Part shown: one piece after another, positions 1 to 11,554 of the stretch
How the letters are laid out: every line of letters starts with the position of its first letter
Numbering within the stretch: the first letter of the stretch is position 1
Source of the DNA: JADLCX01 sp964630785
GTDB lineage: Bacteria; Planctomycetota; Phycisphaerae; Phycisphaerales; UBA1924
Length of the DNA: 64,000 nucleotides
Assembly: GCA_964630785.1 (NCBI GenBank)
Contig: CAZVZG010000001.1
Coordinates: forward strand, 124,001 to 188,000
Reading direction: 5' to 3'
The notes under the pieces: model-generated
Database searches by the model: none
Seen by the model: the letters and a program-made list of their open reading frames with translations, nothing else
Told to the model about the DNA's origin: nothing
Position numbers and translations under genes: made by a program

Positions 1-680
1 TCACGGCGGTGCACGAGACGCTCCCTGCGGCCGCGGCGGGGCTGGCCCCGTACGACGTGATCGTGAGCATCGACGGCAAGGACGGCGCGAGCCCGATGAT
101 GATCCGCGAGGCGCTCAAGGACAAGAAGCCGGGCGACACGCTGAAGCTGGGCGTGATTCACAAGGGCGTGCACGAGGACGTGAGCGTGAAGCTTCAGGCG
201 TACGACTGGCAGAAGCTCAGCAGCGCCAAGGCCGACCGCATCGCGACCGACGGCAACGACGTGTTCGCGCTGGCGACGGCGCCCTCGGCGCCGCTTCCGC
301 CGCTGCCCGCGTCGATCCCGCAGGAGTACCGAAAGCAGATCGAGCAGTACCTCAAGGACAACAACCTGTCGAAGTCGTTCACGATCAACCGGTTCGGAAC
401 GCGGGCGCCGCTCGCGGACGCGGACCAGCAGCGGTTGCTTGAGCAGATCGAGCGGCAGCAGACCGCGGCGGCGCAGCGGTCGCGTGAACTGGCGCGGCTG
501 ATGGCCGGGCAGGGGTTCGCCGTGCCCGATCCCGGCGAGATGCGCCAGCGAATGGAACGGATGGAGCAGATGCTCGAGCGGCTCATGAACGAGAGGCTCC
601 AGCAATCGCAGCCGCAGACTCAGCCGCAGGCGCCGGAAGCGCCGGAAGCCCCGGCCAAGGACCCGGCCACGCAGAGCTGA
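1..680 (+). CDS. PDZ-domain protein, C-terminal part (5' truncated by window edge)
   Basis: The reading frame is open to the first base, so the true start lies upstream; a GTG at 9 is probably internal. The first ~70 residues form a PDZ-like fold (residues LAPYDVIVSIDG, then PGDTLKLGVIHKG), as found in HtrA/DegP proteases and other envelope proteins. After a short linker comes a charged, Gln/Glu/Arg/Met-rich stretch that looks like a coiled coil (residues ~140-200), then a Pro/Gln/Ala tail. No protease domain is visible here; it could lie upstream. A GC-rich hairpin follows at 717-752. The PDZ call is secure; the protein family is unknown because the N-terminus is missing. Confidence 0.7.
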   Translation, partial: TAVHETLPAAAAGLAPYDVIVSIDGKDGASPMMIREALKDKKPGDTLKLGVIHKGVHEDVSVKLQAYDWQKLSSAKADRIATDGNDVFALATAPSAPLPPLPASIPQEYRKQIEQYLKDNNLSKSFTINRFGTRAPLADADQQRLLEQIERQQTAAAQRSRELARLMAGQGFAVPDPGEMRQRMERMEQMLERLMNERLQQSQPQTQPQAPEAPEAPAKDPATQS

Positions 681-716
681 CCGGCGATCACCACCAACAA
701 GCACACCCTCCACGAA

Positions 717-752
717 GGGGGCCGTCCTCAACCGACCAGGGGGGCGGCCCCC
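717..752 (+). terminator. GC-rich hairpin, probable terminator
   Basis: GGGGGCCG (717-724) pairs perfectly with CGGCCCCC (745-752) across a 20-base loop. It is followed by a short T-containing stretch (ATCTATTTA). It lies 37 bases after the stop of the PDZ gene. The weak T tract makes rho-independence uncertain. Confidence 0.5.
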
Positions 753-913
753 ATCTATTTACGCCGGTTCAGCAACCCGTACCACCCGCGTAGGGGATTG
801 TGGCGGCTCATTCTTGCGGGCAGAATGCATTCTTTCGTGCGGGCGATTTCGGTCTATTCCACCAGCCCTTGACAAGGTTTCCGCCAAGAGGTGGACCTTG
901 ATCGGTTGTCCGA

Positions 914-1987
914 GTGATCCGAAAGAGGCCGTCCGTGCGGCGTTCTGGAACGATCGTGGCGGCAATGGTCATGTTTGGCATCGCGGTGTTGCACGCGAAC
1001 GCCCAGGGCACCGGCGATCTCAACGGTGACGGACAGTTTGACAGAGCGGATTTTCCGCTCATCGCCGCGTGCATGGCCGGCCCGGCCGATCCACTTCAGC
1101 CCGGTTGCGACGACGCGGACGATGACGACGACGGCAAGTTTACGTTGCGCGACCTCATGCGGATCATCCGGAAGCTGCCGACCCGGCCCACCGCGGACTG
1201 CGACATGCACTGGATGGGCACACGGTTCTACCTGGGGTATCGCGCGGATGCTCCTCAGGACGCGGACTTTGAGGGCGCGGGAGTGACGGTCAACGCGTCC
1301 GACGCGCCCCTCTGCGGCGAGAACGCGGGATACGGCCCGTTCGCCCTGTCGGCGACGTGGGTCGGGATCGCCCAGACGAACACCATGCCGTACGCGACGG
1401 CACAACTGGGTTTCATCTCGGGACGCGCGTTCCCCATAGATCAGGCCGGCGCGCCGCCGACGCCCAACCCCGAGCGGTTCCACAAGCTCTATTTCGAGAT
1501 CATCTGGGACACCGGCGAGAACTTGAACCAGCCGCAGGACCCGCAGTTCATCACCCGGTTGTGGACGGTGGCGGCGTCGCCGCCGGTGACGTTCCAGTTC
1601 GAGGTCTGGCGAGAGACCAACTTCCTGGGTGATGGCCAGGGGATTTTCTTCGGGGCCTTCATCGAGGGCTTCCCGGAAGACCCACTGCTCTTCCAGACCT
1701 ACTACCCGACGATCGCGAATCACGGGCTTGTCAACCGGCCGAACTCGGTGACTTTTACTTCCGAGACCGGTAACACCGGGGACCACGTCGCCGGAACGGT
1801 GTTCAGGTCGTGTGCGTTCTACGATTGCGTGTTGTTCGATCGATTCTTTGGGCCACGTCAGTTTGACTTTGATCATCCGCTCGTGGAGCGGCTGAATGAT
1901 CACAACCCGCGAGACGTCGGGATCCAATCACTCGGGTTCGTGCCGAACTCGGCGTTCGAGATTTGGGACAGGCGAACGGATCGGTAA
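914..1987 (+). CDS. Secreted protein with N-terminal dockerin-like Ca-binding segment
   Basis: Protein of 357 aa from a GTG start. Residues ~1-31 form a signal peptide (basic start, hydrophobic VAAMVMFGIAVL, then ANAQ). Immediately after it come two EF-hand-like loops, DLNGDGQFDRADF and DDADDDDDGKFTLRDL, spaced as in dockerin type I modules; unusually the module is N-terminal rather than C-terminal. The rest is a secreted beta-rich region of unknown function with no catalytic motif I recognise. It is followed after four bases by the next gene, so the two may be co-transcribed. Confidence 0.72.
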   Translation: MIRKRPSVRRSGTIVAAMVMFGIAVLHANAQGTGDLNGDGQFDRADFPLIAACMAGPADPLQPGCDDADDDDDGKFTLRDLMRIIRKLPTRPTADCDMHWMGTRFYLGYRADAPQDADFEGAGVTVNASDAPLCGENAGYGPFALSATWVGIAQTNTMPYATAQLGFISGRAFPIDQAGAPPTPNPERFHKLYFEIIWDTGENLNQPQDPQFITRLWTVAASPPVTFQFEVWRETNFLGDGQGIFFGAFIEGFPEDPLLFQTYYPTIANHGLVNRPNSVTFTSETGNTGDHVAGTVFRSCAFYDCVLFDRFFGPRQFDFDHPLVERLNDHNPRDVGIQSLGFVPNSAFEIWDRRTDR

Positions 1988-1991
1988 GCAC

Positions 1992-2966
1992 ATGCAAACA
2001 CTTTATATATATCATGGCGCGAAAACCACGCTAATGAGCAGCGGCATTTCATTGCTGTGCGTATTGTGGGTGGCCTGCTCAAGCTTTGCACAAATAGACC
2101 CGAAGGTGCTTCGTCCTGAGCAGCGTGCGCCGCCAGTCGTTGCCAACGCAGAGCAGGCGATCAAAACCGCAAAGGAATTCTTGGGCAGTACGTTGGCATT
2201 CGAAGGCGACTGGAGTGCGGCGTTGCGGCCGCTTGACTTGAACGTGTTGCCCACGAATGTGGCCAAGTCGGGCGACACCATGTGGTATGCGCAGGCCAAG
2301 AGTTCTCAAATAAGTGGGTTGTATCCCCAAGAAGACAAGGTGTGCGTCAGAAATCTGCTTGTGGTTGTACGTCCCGCGTCGGGTGAAGTCTTGGAGGCCG
2401 TCTTTGATGATCCGAAAGCGGTGGTGTCGCCAACGCCGGAGCCAAGCTTGGAGTCGTTTCGACGCCAGCTGGCGGGTAGTGGTGAACGATGGCTCGGAAT
2501 CACAAATGATCCGCTCGACCGAGACCTGCGTGCGGCCCTGTTGACCGTGGCGCGGGACATGGGCGGCACTGCGGAGGCGGCGCGGATCATCATTCGCCCG
2601 ATCTGGTGGGCGTGTGCGCGCGAGAAGAGCCCGTTCCGGGCGCCCCGCTCCGTCTGGTCCATCGACCTCCGCGGGACGACGCCTCCGCCGCCCGACCGTC
2701 CCGAGTGGCCCATCGAGGCCCGCAACCACATCCGACACATCGTCGATGCGACGACCAACAAGTGGCTCATGGCCACGTCCGTGCCTCAGCCGGACCCGCC
2801 CGACCCCGCGGTCCGAACCCCGGCGATGAAACCGCCGGGGGTCGGCGCACCGCCCGGTTCTTCCGCCCCGAACGGCCCGTCCCCCACTCAGCCCAATCCT
2901 CCAAGCTCCCCCGCGACGCCTCCGACGCCGGACGCGCCGAAGCCCGGAGCAAGCGCACCACGATAG
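1992..2966 (+). CDS. Secreted hypothetical protein with Pro-rich tail
   Basis: Protein of 324 aa from ATG 1992, or 310 aa from ATG 2034. The later start gives a cleaner signal peptide (MSSGISLLCVLWVACSSFAQ). No known domain is recognised. Residues ~200-280 contain a Trp/Arg-rich segment (IIRPIWWACAREK), and the last ~55 residues are a Pro/Ala/Ser-rich low-complexity tail. The first ~500 bases, starting with a TATATATATC stretch, are visibly richer in A and T than neighbouring genes, which may indicate recent acquisition. It is tightly spaced between two secreted-protein genes. Function unknown. Confidence 0.6.
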   Translation: MQTLYIYHGAKTTLMSSGISLLCVLWVACSSFAQIDPKVLRPEQRAPPVVANAEQAIKTAKEFLGSTLAFEGDWSAALRPLDLNVLPTNVAKSGDTMWYAQAKSSQISGLYPQEDKVCVRNLLVVVRPASGEVLEAVFDDPKAVVSPTPEPSLESFRRQLAGSGERWLGITNDPLDRDLRAALLTVARDMGGTAEAARIIIRPIWWACAREKSPFRAPRSVWSIDLRGTTPPPPDRPEWPIEARNHIRHIVDATTNKWLMATSVPQPDPPDPAVRTPAMKPPGVGAPPGSSAPNGPSPTQPNPPSSPATPPTPDAPKPGASAPR

Positions 2967-2975
2967 GTGACCATC

Positions 2976-3884
2976 ATGCGCTACCCATCGAGATCGGTGA
3001 CAAGGCACGGCGTTGCCCTGGCGTTGGCGGGTCTCGGACTGTTGAGCCATACCGGCGATGCCGCCGCGCAACAGGAGACGTTTGTGGTGGTGACGCTGGA
3101 TACGAACGTGAACGGCCTGAACATCGATCCGGGAACGCCGGTGGCCTGGTCCGTGTCCATTCAGGTTCTTTCGGCGGGGCGTGATCTTGGCCTGATGGGG
3201 TTTGTGACCGATCTTGTGATCTCCGACTATCCCGGGCAAACCCCGGCGGAGAATCGATTGACGCCCTCGGGAGTGCCCGCCGGAATGGAGCGGTTCAGCC
3301 GACCGCTCGGGATCAGCAACCCGCCCCCGCCCGGCTCCGGACTGGACACCGGCTATGGAGGAACGCCGGGGGTGGTCACGCTGAACACGTACGGGACGCC
3401 CTACCCGGCGTACGCCCTGCTGGAGATCGGCGGGATGCAGAATCCGTTCGGCGTTTCCGGCGAAACGATGGGGACCGAGGCATCGTGTGAGCCCAGGCTT
3501 GCGCAGTCGGCGCCGCGGATCGTCGCCTCCGGCGAGTTCCCGGCGTACAACTATCCGGGCTATTACGCCGTGGAACTCCAGCACCTGGTTGTCAACATAT
3601 TCTCATACGTCGCCGCGCCCCCGGAGGAATCTTCCGTTCAGCAGATGTCCAGCGAGTACTGGTGGTCCCCGGACACGCACCTCGCGCCGCCGCCGCCCTT
3701 TGGGTTTTATGTGGTGTGTCGCGCGGATTTCAACAATAACGGCGAGGTCTCGGTCGAAGACCTATTCGCATTTCTGAACGCCTACTTCGCACTAGACCCG
3801 TCGGCGGACTTCGATCTCAATGGAGAAGTGACCGTGAACGACCTGTTCGTGTTTTTAGACCTGTATTTCATCGGGTGCTCTTGA
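2976..3884 (+). CDS. Secreted protein with GC-terminated dockerin-like tail
   Basis: Protein of 302 aa. ATG 2976 is preferred to GTG 2967 because AGGTGA sits seven bases upstream of it and overlaps the previous gene's stop. A signal peptide ends near GDAAAQQ. The passenger (residues ~30-245) is beta-rich and unrecognised. The C-terminus is a classic two-repeat dockerin-like module: Cys, then ADFNNNGEVSVEDLFAFLNAYF, a DPSADFDLNGEVTVNDLF repeat, ending Gly-Cys-Ser. This tail recurs in about nine genes of the window and probably binds Ca2+ and mediates surface attachment or assembly (inference). Confidence 0.75.
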   Translation: MRYPSRSVTRHGVALALAGLGLLSHTGDAAAQQETFVVVTLDTNVNGLNIDPGTPVAWSVSIQVLSAGRDLGLMGFVTDLVISDYPGQTPAENRLTPSGVPAGMERFSRPLGISNPPPPGSGLDTGYGGTPGVVTLNTYGTPYPAYALLEIGGMQNPFGVSGETMGTEASCEPRLAQSAPRIVASGEFPAYNYPGYYAVELQHLVVNIFSYVAAPPEESSVQQMSSEYWWSPDTHLAPPPPFGFYVVCRADFNNNGEVSVEDLFAFLNAYFALDPSADFDLNGEVTVNDLFVFLDLYFIGCS

Positions 3885-3897
3885 TTGCGGCGATCCC

Positions 3898-4761
3898 GTG
3901 CGATGCGGTGCAGACACAAATCGGCGTGAGGCGTTCTCGCTGCTTGAGTTGCTCGTCGTGGCGGCGGTGGTGTCCGTCCTGATCGCGACGGTTCTTCCCG
4001 CGGCGTCTCTTGCGCGGGCGAGCGCGCGCCGGGCGGGCTGCCTGTCGAACCTCCGGACTCTCGGGATCGTTTGGACGCAATACACGGAGGACTACAGGGC
4101 GTTTCCCTGCGGTGATCTGCCGAGTTACCGCAACCATCTGCGGTTCGGCTGGGGCGGTGTTTCCTGGTACGGCGATAACCCCGTGCCGGGCATCCACACG
4201 CCCCCGGATCGGCCGCTGAACGCGTACGTGTCCACCGGGCCGCGCATCGAGACTCGAATGGAGCTTTTCAAGTGCCCATCGGACACCGGGTGCGCAAACT
4301 CGGTGAGCGGCGAGCGGTCCTGGGCGGCGCACGGCGCGGGCAACGCTTCCGGGGAAGGCGCGATTTCGTGTTTCGGCCTCGCGGGCACAAGCTACGAGGC
4401 CAACACCTGGATGTATTGCATCCCGGGAAGCACCACGGGATTCGGTTACTCGCCCCCCGGCACGCTCCCGCCGAGATTCCGCGGGAACCAGACCTTCGAC
4501 AACATGTCCGCGGAGCCCTGGCGGTTCATCGTTATCGGAGAGATCGGGGCCATGGCCGGCGGGCGGATGGGCCGCGCCGAGCGCGGCAGACAAGACGTGT
4601 TCACCGGATTCTGGCATGGGGCCGAGAAGGGGCAGTTTGTATTTGCCGATGGATCGGCCCGTACGGAGGCCGTTGGATCGGCCTCCACACCGCGGTACAC
4701 GTGCTTCATGGCGCTGTTGAATCACCCCGGGGGGGCGTGGCGTTGGCCGGATCGGCCGTGA
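3898..4761 (+). CDS. Type II secretion/type IV pilin-like pseudopilin (DUF1559-like)
   Basis: Protein of 287 aa from GTG 3898. Residues ~11-33 carry a prepilin cleavage/methylation motif: basic leader RREAFSLLELLVV followed by a ~20-residue hydrophobic helix. A prepilin peptidase would cleave before the Phe. The C-terminal half has HGAEKGQFVFADG, the His-x(9-10)-Asp-Gly signature of the large planctomycete DUF1559 pseudopilin family. These are thought to be secreted or pilus-associated but their role is undefined. Only 13 bases separate it from the upstream dockerin-tail gene, so co-transcription is likely. Confidence 0.82.
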   Translation: MRCGADTNRREAFSLLELLVVAAVVSVLIATVLPAASLARASARRAGCLSNLRTLGIVWTQYTEDYRAFPCGDLPSYRNHLRFGWGGVSWYGDNPVPGIHTPPDRPLNAYVSTGPRIETRMELFKCPSDTGCANSVSGERSWAAHGAGNASGEGAISCFGLAGTSYEANTWMYCIPGSTTGFGYSPPGTLPPRFRGNQTFDNMSAEPWRFIVIGEIGAMAGGRMGRAERGRQDVFTGFWHGAEKGQFVFADGSARTEAVGSASTPRYTCFMALLNHPGGAWRWPDRP

Positions 4762-4804
4762 TGGCGTGTCTCACGGGGGGAGACGTCGAGCCCCTACCAT
4801 CGCC

Positions 4805-5893
<1,089 letters not shown>

Positions 5894-5950
5894 GGAGAGG
5901 CGTTGAGCGGTCGGGGTGTGGGGGAGGTTACTCGGTCGGCCGCGGCGCGA

Positions 5951-6029
5951 CCTGTGCCCCGCTGGGGCACTGCCGATGGGGGAGGGGGTTCCGGGGGCCG
6001 CGCTCGAAGACTCGCTTGGCCCCCGGCAA
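5951..6029 (+). repeat. Two-hairpin interspersed repeat, copy A
   Basis: The first hairpin GTGCCCC-GCT-GGGGCAC (5954-5970) is followed after ~20 bases by a second, CCGGGGGCC...GGCCCCCGG (5991-6027). The second hairpin's loop contains the invariant core GCTCGAAGACTCGCTTG. The same structure recurs at 28811 and 31996. It fills the gap between the convergent moxR-like gene and a zinc-ribbon membrane protein gene. Additional GC palindromes (GGCCGC-TCC-GCGGCC) follow directly. Confidence 0.75.
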
Positions 6030-6111
6030 AATACCCTGGCCGCTCCGCGGCCGGGTTCGCCGCGGCCGGGTGCTTTGCCGCCGGGTTGTTGCGGGCGGGT
6101 TCGTGCGGGCG

Positions 6112-6636
6112 TCAGGATTCGACGACGCTTGTGGGGCGCCGACCGGCGCGCGGGTGTGAGGAAGCGGTGATGCTCAGCCCGCACTCGGGGCAGCGGCCGC
6201 GGGCGGCGGGGGTGAGGCCGCTCAGGTTGTAGCCGCAGCCGGGGCACGCGCCGCGGGGGGTGCGTCTGGCGAAGATGAGCACGGCGAGGGTTCCGATCGC
6301 GCCGCCGAGGCCCATGATCGCGGCGTCGTTCGGGGGCTCGGTGACATACACGAGCGCGGCGAGCGACACGCCGAGGCCGAGCACGCCGGCGATCAGGCCG
6401 CGAGCGAAGCGGGCGAGCCACCACGAGTGCGCGGCGTTGAGCGCTCGCAGGCGCGGCCCGCGGGCGAGTCGCACGATCTCGGCGGCGGCCCAGCCGGCGC
6501 CGATGGGCAGCACCCACGAAACCAGCACGAGCGCGAGCACCCACGGGTTGTCCGGCCGCACGGCGGGCTCGACGACGATCGCGCCGGCGCAGGCGAGCGT
6601 GTAGATGAGGGCCAGACCGGCGATGAAGGCGGGCAT
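6112..6636 (-). CDS. Small membrane protein with C-terminal zinc ribbon
   Basis: Protein of 174 aa. The ATG at 6636 is preferred to TTG 6660 because GGAG precedes it by eight bases. Four hydrophobic segments are visible, beginning with AFIAGLALIYTLACAGAIVV. The C-terminal CPGCGYNLSGLTPAARGRCPECG is a four-Cys zinc ribbon of the kind common in planctomycete membrane proteins. It belongs to the same loose family as the genes at 61-63 kb. Function unknown. It is followed on the same strand, 30 bases upstream, by another small gene. Confidence 0.7.
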   Translation of the reverse strand: MPAFIAGLALIYTLACAGAIVVEPAVRPDNPWVLALVLVSWVLPIGAGWAAAEIVRLARGPRLRALNAAHSWWLARFARGLIAGVLGLGVSLAALVYVTEPPNDAAIMGLGGAIGTLAVLIFARRTPRGACPGCGYNLSGLTPAARGRCPECGLSITASSHPRAGRRPTSVVES

Positions 6637-6666
6637 GGGGGGCTCCGGTGCGATCGACAATGCGGG

Positions 6667-7200
6667 CTATGGGTTGGTGTTCGCGGGCGCGGGGGCCGGC
6701 GCGGCCATCTGGCCCACGCACATTTTGCCCATGACGGGCGAAGTGACGGGCGACGGGTTGAGGCGGTCGGTGATCCATCGCACGGCGAAGGAGCTGCGGG
6801 CGGGCGATGGGCCGGCGCTCCGTGCGCCCGCGATGTCGGCCGCGGCCGCAGTGAGGCCGGTGAGCCCGAGCACCGCGGCGATTCGTCCGGCGGCGCGGGC
6901 GAGGCGGGCCCGGGCCGCGGCGAGGCCGCGCGGGCAATCGCGGGTGAGGATCGTGCCGTCGGCGCGCTGATAAAAGCGGATGCATGTGCGGCGTGAGCCG
7001 TCGCCCGCTCGCGCGCGGGCGACAAACTCCTCGGCCTCCTCGCGCGACATGGCGGAGAGGTTGTGGACGTTCATCGCGCAGAGAGAACAGTGGCGGGTCT
7101 TGTCGTCGCCGAGCATGTCGTCCCAGCGGGCCTCGCAGGGCGAGGCGATCGAGACGCTCTTGAGGATGTCGAGGTGGATGGATGGGGCGGCGGTGGGCAT
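6667..7200 (-). CDS. Conserved Cys-containing hypothetical protein
   Basis: Protein of 177 aa from ATG 7200. The N-terminal ~80 residues carry a recognisable conserved pattern: SPCEARWDDM, then DDKTRHCSLCAMNVHNLS, MSREEAEEF, and RTCIRFYQRADGTILTRDCP. The invariant Cys residues suggest metal binding or a redox role. One hydrophobic segment follows (AAVLGLTGLTAAAA) and then a Pro/Ala-rich tail. I have seen this N-terminal pattern in uncharacterised proteins of several phyla but know no function. It is likely in an operon with the zinc-ribbon membrane gene downstream. Confidence 0.65.
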   Translation of the reverse strand: MPTAAPSIHLDILKSVSIASPCEARWDDMLGDDKTRHCSLCAMNVHNLSAMSREEAEEFVARARAGDGSRRTCIRFYQRADGTILTRDCPRGLAAARARLARAAGRIAAVLGLTGLTAAAADIAGARSAGPSPARSSFAVRWITDRLNPSPVTSPVMGKMCVGQMAAPAPAPANTNP

Positions 7201-7256
7201 GGGTGGAGACTCCGTGCGGCCGCAGGGTGATGGCCGATGGGGACGGGGAGTCTCCA

Positions 7257-7293
7257 AACTCCCCCTCCCAGAGGGAGGGGGTTGGGGGGAGGG
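7257..7293 (-). repeat. REP-like GC palindrome, copy 1
   Basis: CCCCTCCC-AGA-GGGAGGGG followed by a G-rich arm (GGTTGGGGGGAGGG). It is the reverse complement of the copy at 7383 only 90 bases away, so the two form a large inverted pair between divergent genes. Confidence 0.6.
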
Positions 7294-7382
7294 CGGAGAA
7301 ACCGCACGGGTTATCGAGCACATCGCGGCGGTGGGGTGCGGCGGTTGACGACAAGTGACGGGAGCTGGATGCACGCTCACGG

Positions 7383-7420
7383 GCCCTCCCCCCGGCCCCC
7401 TCCCTCTGGGAGGGGGAGGT
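7383..7420 (+). repeat. REP-like GC palindrome, copy 2
   Basis: A C-rich arm (CCCTCCCCCCGG) then CCCCTCCCTCTGGGAGGGGG. It ends 23 bases before the lysS start codon, so on mRNA it could form a hairpin just upstream of the ribosome-binding region. Confidence 0.6.
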
Positions 7421-7442
7421 GCTGTTCCTATTATCTTCGCCC

Positions 7443-9011
<1,569 letters not shown>

Positions 9012-9240
9012 GGCCGGGGGCGGGCGGGTATCCGCGCGTCAGGGCCGGGGCCGCGCGGGAATCCGGTTCTATACGACTGCTTTGCGCTTGACTCCCCGCC
9101 GATTCTGTGCGAGTCTCGTTGTCGCGGCCGGAGAGCCCCTGACCCGCACTCCATCCGGATGGTGGGGGGGGCGGGGGGCGATCCGGACCACCGTTCGGCC
9201 CACGGCGTGGCCGGTTGCTCATATTTTTCAGGAGAACACC

Positions 9241-11352
9241 ATGCGTTGTTCGTGTCACCGCTCGGGCGCTCGATCCGCGGGGCTGGCCGCGGGTGCGATG
9301 ATGGCGTTCGCCGCGTCCGCGATCGCCCAGACCGGGCCCGTGTCCGCGACGGGTTGGAACCGCGACATCGTGGTGGAGGCCAGCGCGGCCCAACCGTACA
9401 GCAGCGCGGCCCAGTCTTTCGACGTACCCAACAACTTCGCGTTCTACGAGAATGCGCTCCCCGGCTCGCTCAAGGGCCTTCCTTTCGGCGGCTCGTTCTC
9501 CAGCCTGCTCGACGGGACCGCCGGCCAGTTCCAGCCCTACACGGGCCCGAATGCGCTGTTCATGAGCGCGACGGGCGCGAGTGGCACACTCACGTTGTTG
9601 CCCGCGGCGCAGCGACCGTACAACCGGCTGACCGTCTTTGCCGTCTCGGCCAACGGCGGCGGCACCGGCACGGTCGTGCTCAACTTCGCCGACGGTTCGT
9701 CTTCCGTCCCGATGAGCTACAACGCGCAGGACTGGTTCTTCGTCACCGCGAACAACGCGCTCAACAACCTGGGGCGCATCGGGCTCACCGGCGGGGTCGA
9801 CGACGGTTCGCAGGACAACCCGCGCATCTACCAGACCACCATCGACCTGGCCATCGCGGGCCAGAACCTGCAATCGGTCCTCAGCCTCACCTTCACCAAG
9901 CCCGCCGCCGCCGCGACCAGCGTGGTCATGGCGATCAGCGGCGAGGTCAACGCCTCGGCGACCGGCGTCTGCTGTGCCTCCGATGGAACTTGCACCCTGA
10001 CCAACCCCGGCGGGTGCGTGGGCGCGTTCCACACCGAGTGGGCCGATTGCGGTGTCGCGCAGTGCCCGCAACCCTCATCGTGCTGCTTCGATGACGGGAG
10101 TTGTTCGGTGATGCAGGCCGCCGACTGTGCGGCCGCCGGTGGCCAGACCGGCGCGTCGGCCGCGTGTACGCCGAACGACTGCCCGCAGCCCGGCGCGTGC
10201 TGCGCGCCCGACAGCGCATGCTCCATCGCCCAGGGGCCCGATTGCACGGCGAGCAACGGGTTCTTCATGGGCGCGGGCACAACCTGCACGCCCAACAACT
10301 GCCCGCCCTTGCCGTGGGCGTGCTGCTTTGCCGACGGCTCGTGCCTGGCGCTCACCGGCACAGACTGCACCGCCAACAGCGGCACGTGGAACGTGGGCCA
10401 GACCTGCGGCCAAGCGTATTGCGCCGGCGAGAACTTGCTGGTCAACCCCGGCGCCGAGACCAACGACATGACGGGATGGACGGTGGACCTCAACGGCGGG
10501 AACGGCTGGGCCACCGACTTCGACGACCTGATCCACTCGGGGTCGCACTCGTTCTCGACCTCGTACACCCTTTGTGTGCGCCACCAGGAGGTCGATCTGC
10601 TGGGCGCGGGCTTCTCCGAGTCGCTGCTCGACAGCGCCCCGAGCGTCGCGTTCAGCGAGTGGGTGGCGTCGCGGTTCGACAACGGCGCGCGGTACTTCGT
10701 CACGTTCGACCTGCTGGACGCCGGGCGCGCCGTGATCGCGACGTTCACCGACGGCGACCAGACCACGCTGACGCAGCTCTCTCCCGGCACGGCGTACTTC
10801 CAGGTCGCGCACACGTTCACCGGTTACGGACCCGGCCTCCGCTACCTGCGGATCACCGACGGCGGACAGGACGTGAACGTCTGGGCGGGCAACTACGGGC
10901 CGCACTTCGACGACGCGTCGGCGGGTATCGTCCTGCCGCGGGCGTGCTGCCTGCCCGGCGGGGTCTGCCAGATCGCGACCATCGGCGGCTGTCTGAGCGC
11001 CGACGGCGCGACGCAGGGCGCGGGCTCGGCGTGCACGCCCGGCCTGTGCCCCGGCGGCGGGAACGGCGCGTGCTGTGCGGGCGCGACCTGCTCGGTGGTG
11101 GACGCGGGCGCGTGCTCGGGTCCGAACACGCAGTTCATCGCCGGCGCCGCCTGCAACGCGCCCGGCAACAACACCTCGCCTTGCTGCAAGGCCGACTACA
11201 ACCACTCGGGCAGCGTGACGGTGCAGGACATCTTCGACTTCCTCGGCGGCTACTTCACCGCCAACCCCGCGGCCGACATCAACGCCAGCGGGGGCGTAAC
11301 GGTGCAGGACATCTTCGATTTCCTGGGCGGTTACTTCACCGGCTGCGCTTGA
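9241..11352 (+). CDS. Large secreted Cys-repeat protein with GC-terminated dockerin-like tail
   Basis: Protein of 703 aa; AGGAG lies six bases before ATG 9241. A signal peptide ends at ASAIAQ (~residue 30). Residues ~30-235 are a beta-rich region. Then come four ~40-residue Cys-rich repeats of the form CC-x-DG-x-C-x-x-DC-x-G-x-CTPN-x-CP (~240-395). A beta-sandwich resembling carbohydrate-binding modules follows (ENLLVNPGAETNDMTGW, ~397-565), then two more Cys-rich repeats (~566-645). The tail is a dockerin-like pair with twin GSVTVQDIFDFLGGYF repeats ending GCA. The catalytic function, if any, is unknown; a structural surface or adhesive role is inferred. Confidence 0.8.
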   Translation: MRCSCHRSGARSAGLAAGAMMAFAASAIAQTGPVSATGWNRDIVVEASAAQPYSSAAQSFDVPNNFAFYENALPGSLKGLPFGGSFSSLLDGTAGQFQPYTGPNALFMSATGASGTLTLLPAAQRPYNRLTVFAVSANGGGTGTVVLNFADGSSSVPMSYNAQDWFFVTANNALNNLGRIGLTGGVDDGSQDNPRIYQTTIDLAIAGQNLQSVLSLTFTKPAAAATSVVMAISGEVNASATGVCCASDGTCTLTNPGGCVGAFHTEWADCGVAQCPQPSSCCFDDGSCSVMQAADCAAAGGQTGASAACTPNDCPQPGACCAPDSACSIAQGPDCTASNGFFMGAGTTCTPNNCPPLPWACCFADGSCLALTGTDCTANSGTWNVGQTCGQAYCAGENLLVNPGAETNDMTGWTVDLNGGNGWATDFDDLIHSGSHSFSTSYTLCVRHQEVDLLGAGFSESLLDSAPSVAFSEWVASRFDNGARYFVTFDLLDAGRAVIATFTDGDQTTLTQLSPGTAYFQVAHTFTGYGPGLRYLRITDGGQDVNVWAGNYGPHFDDASAGIVLPRACCLPGGVCQIATIGGCLSADGATQGAGSACTPGLCPGGGNGACCAGATCSVVDAGACSGPNTQFIAGAACNAPGNNTSPCCKADYNHSGSVTVQDIFDFLGGYFTANPAADINASGGVTVQDIFDFLGGYFTGCA

Positions 11353-11384
11353 GCGCCGGTCGGGTCGCAACGGTCGCCGAACAG

Positions 11385-11417
11385 CAACGCCCGTGGGCGC
11401 CAACCCCGCGGGCGTTG
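11385..11417 (+). terminator. Hairpin downstream of the Cys-repeat gene
   Basis: CAACGCCCG (11385-11393) pairs with CGGGCGTTG (11409-11417) across 15 bases, 33 bases after the stop. No T tract follows, so any termination would not be classic rho-independent. Confidence 0.4.
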
Positions 11418-11554
11418 TGCATTGGCAACGGGGGGTTGATCGCGAAGCCATGCGGCGGGCGGAATCAGGCCTCAAGACCGCGCTTCTCCTCCGCGGACTC
11501 CGCGGTCCCGCGGTGAGCTGCAAATCCAACACGTCAGCAAGAGCGTCAAGAAAA

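Noticed and set aside
854..1927. Long minus-strand frame antisense to the secreted protein at 914
   Set aside because: Arg/Val-rich with no motif; it is a shadow produced by high third-position GC in the plus-strand gene, which has a signal peptide and EF-hand-like loops.
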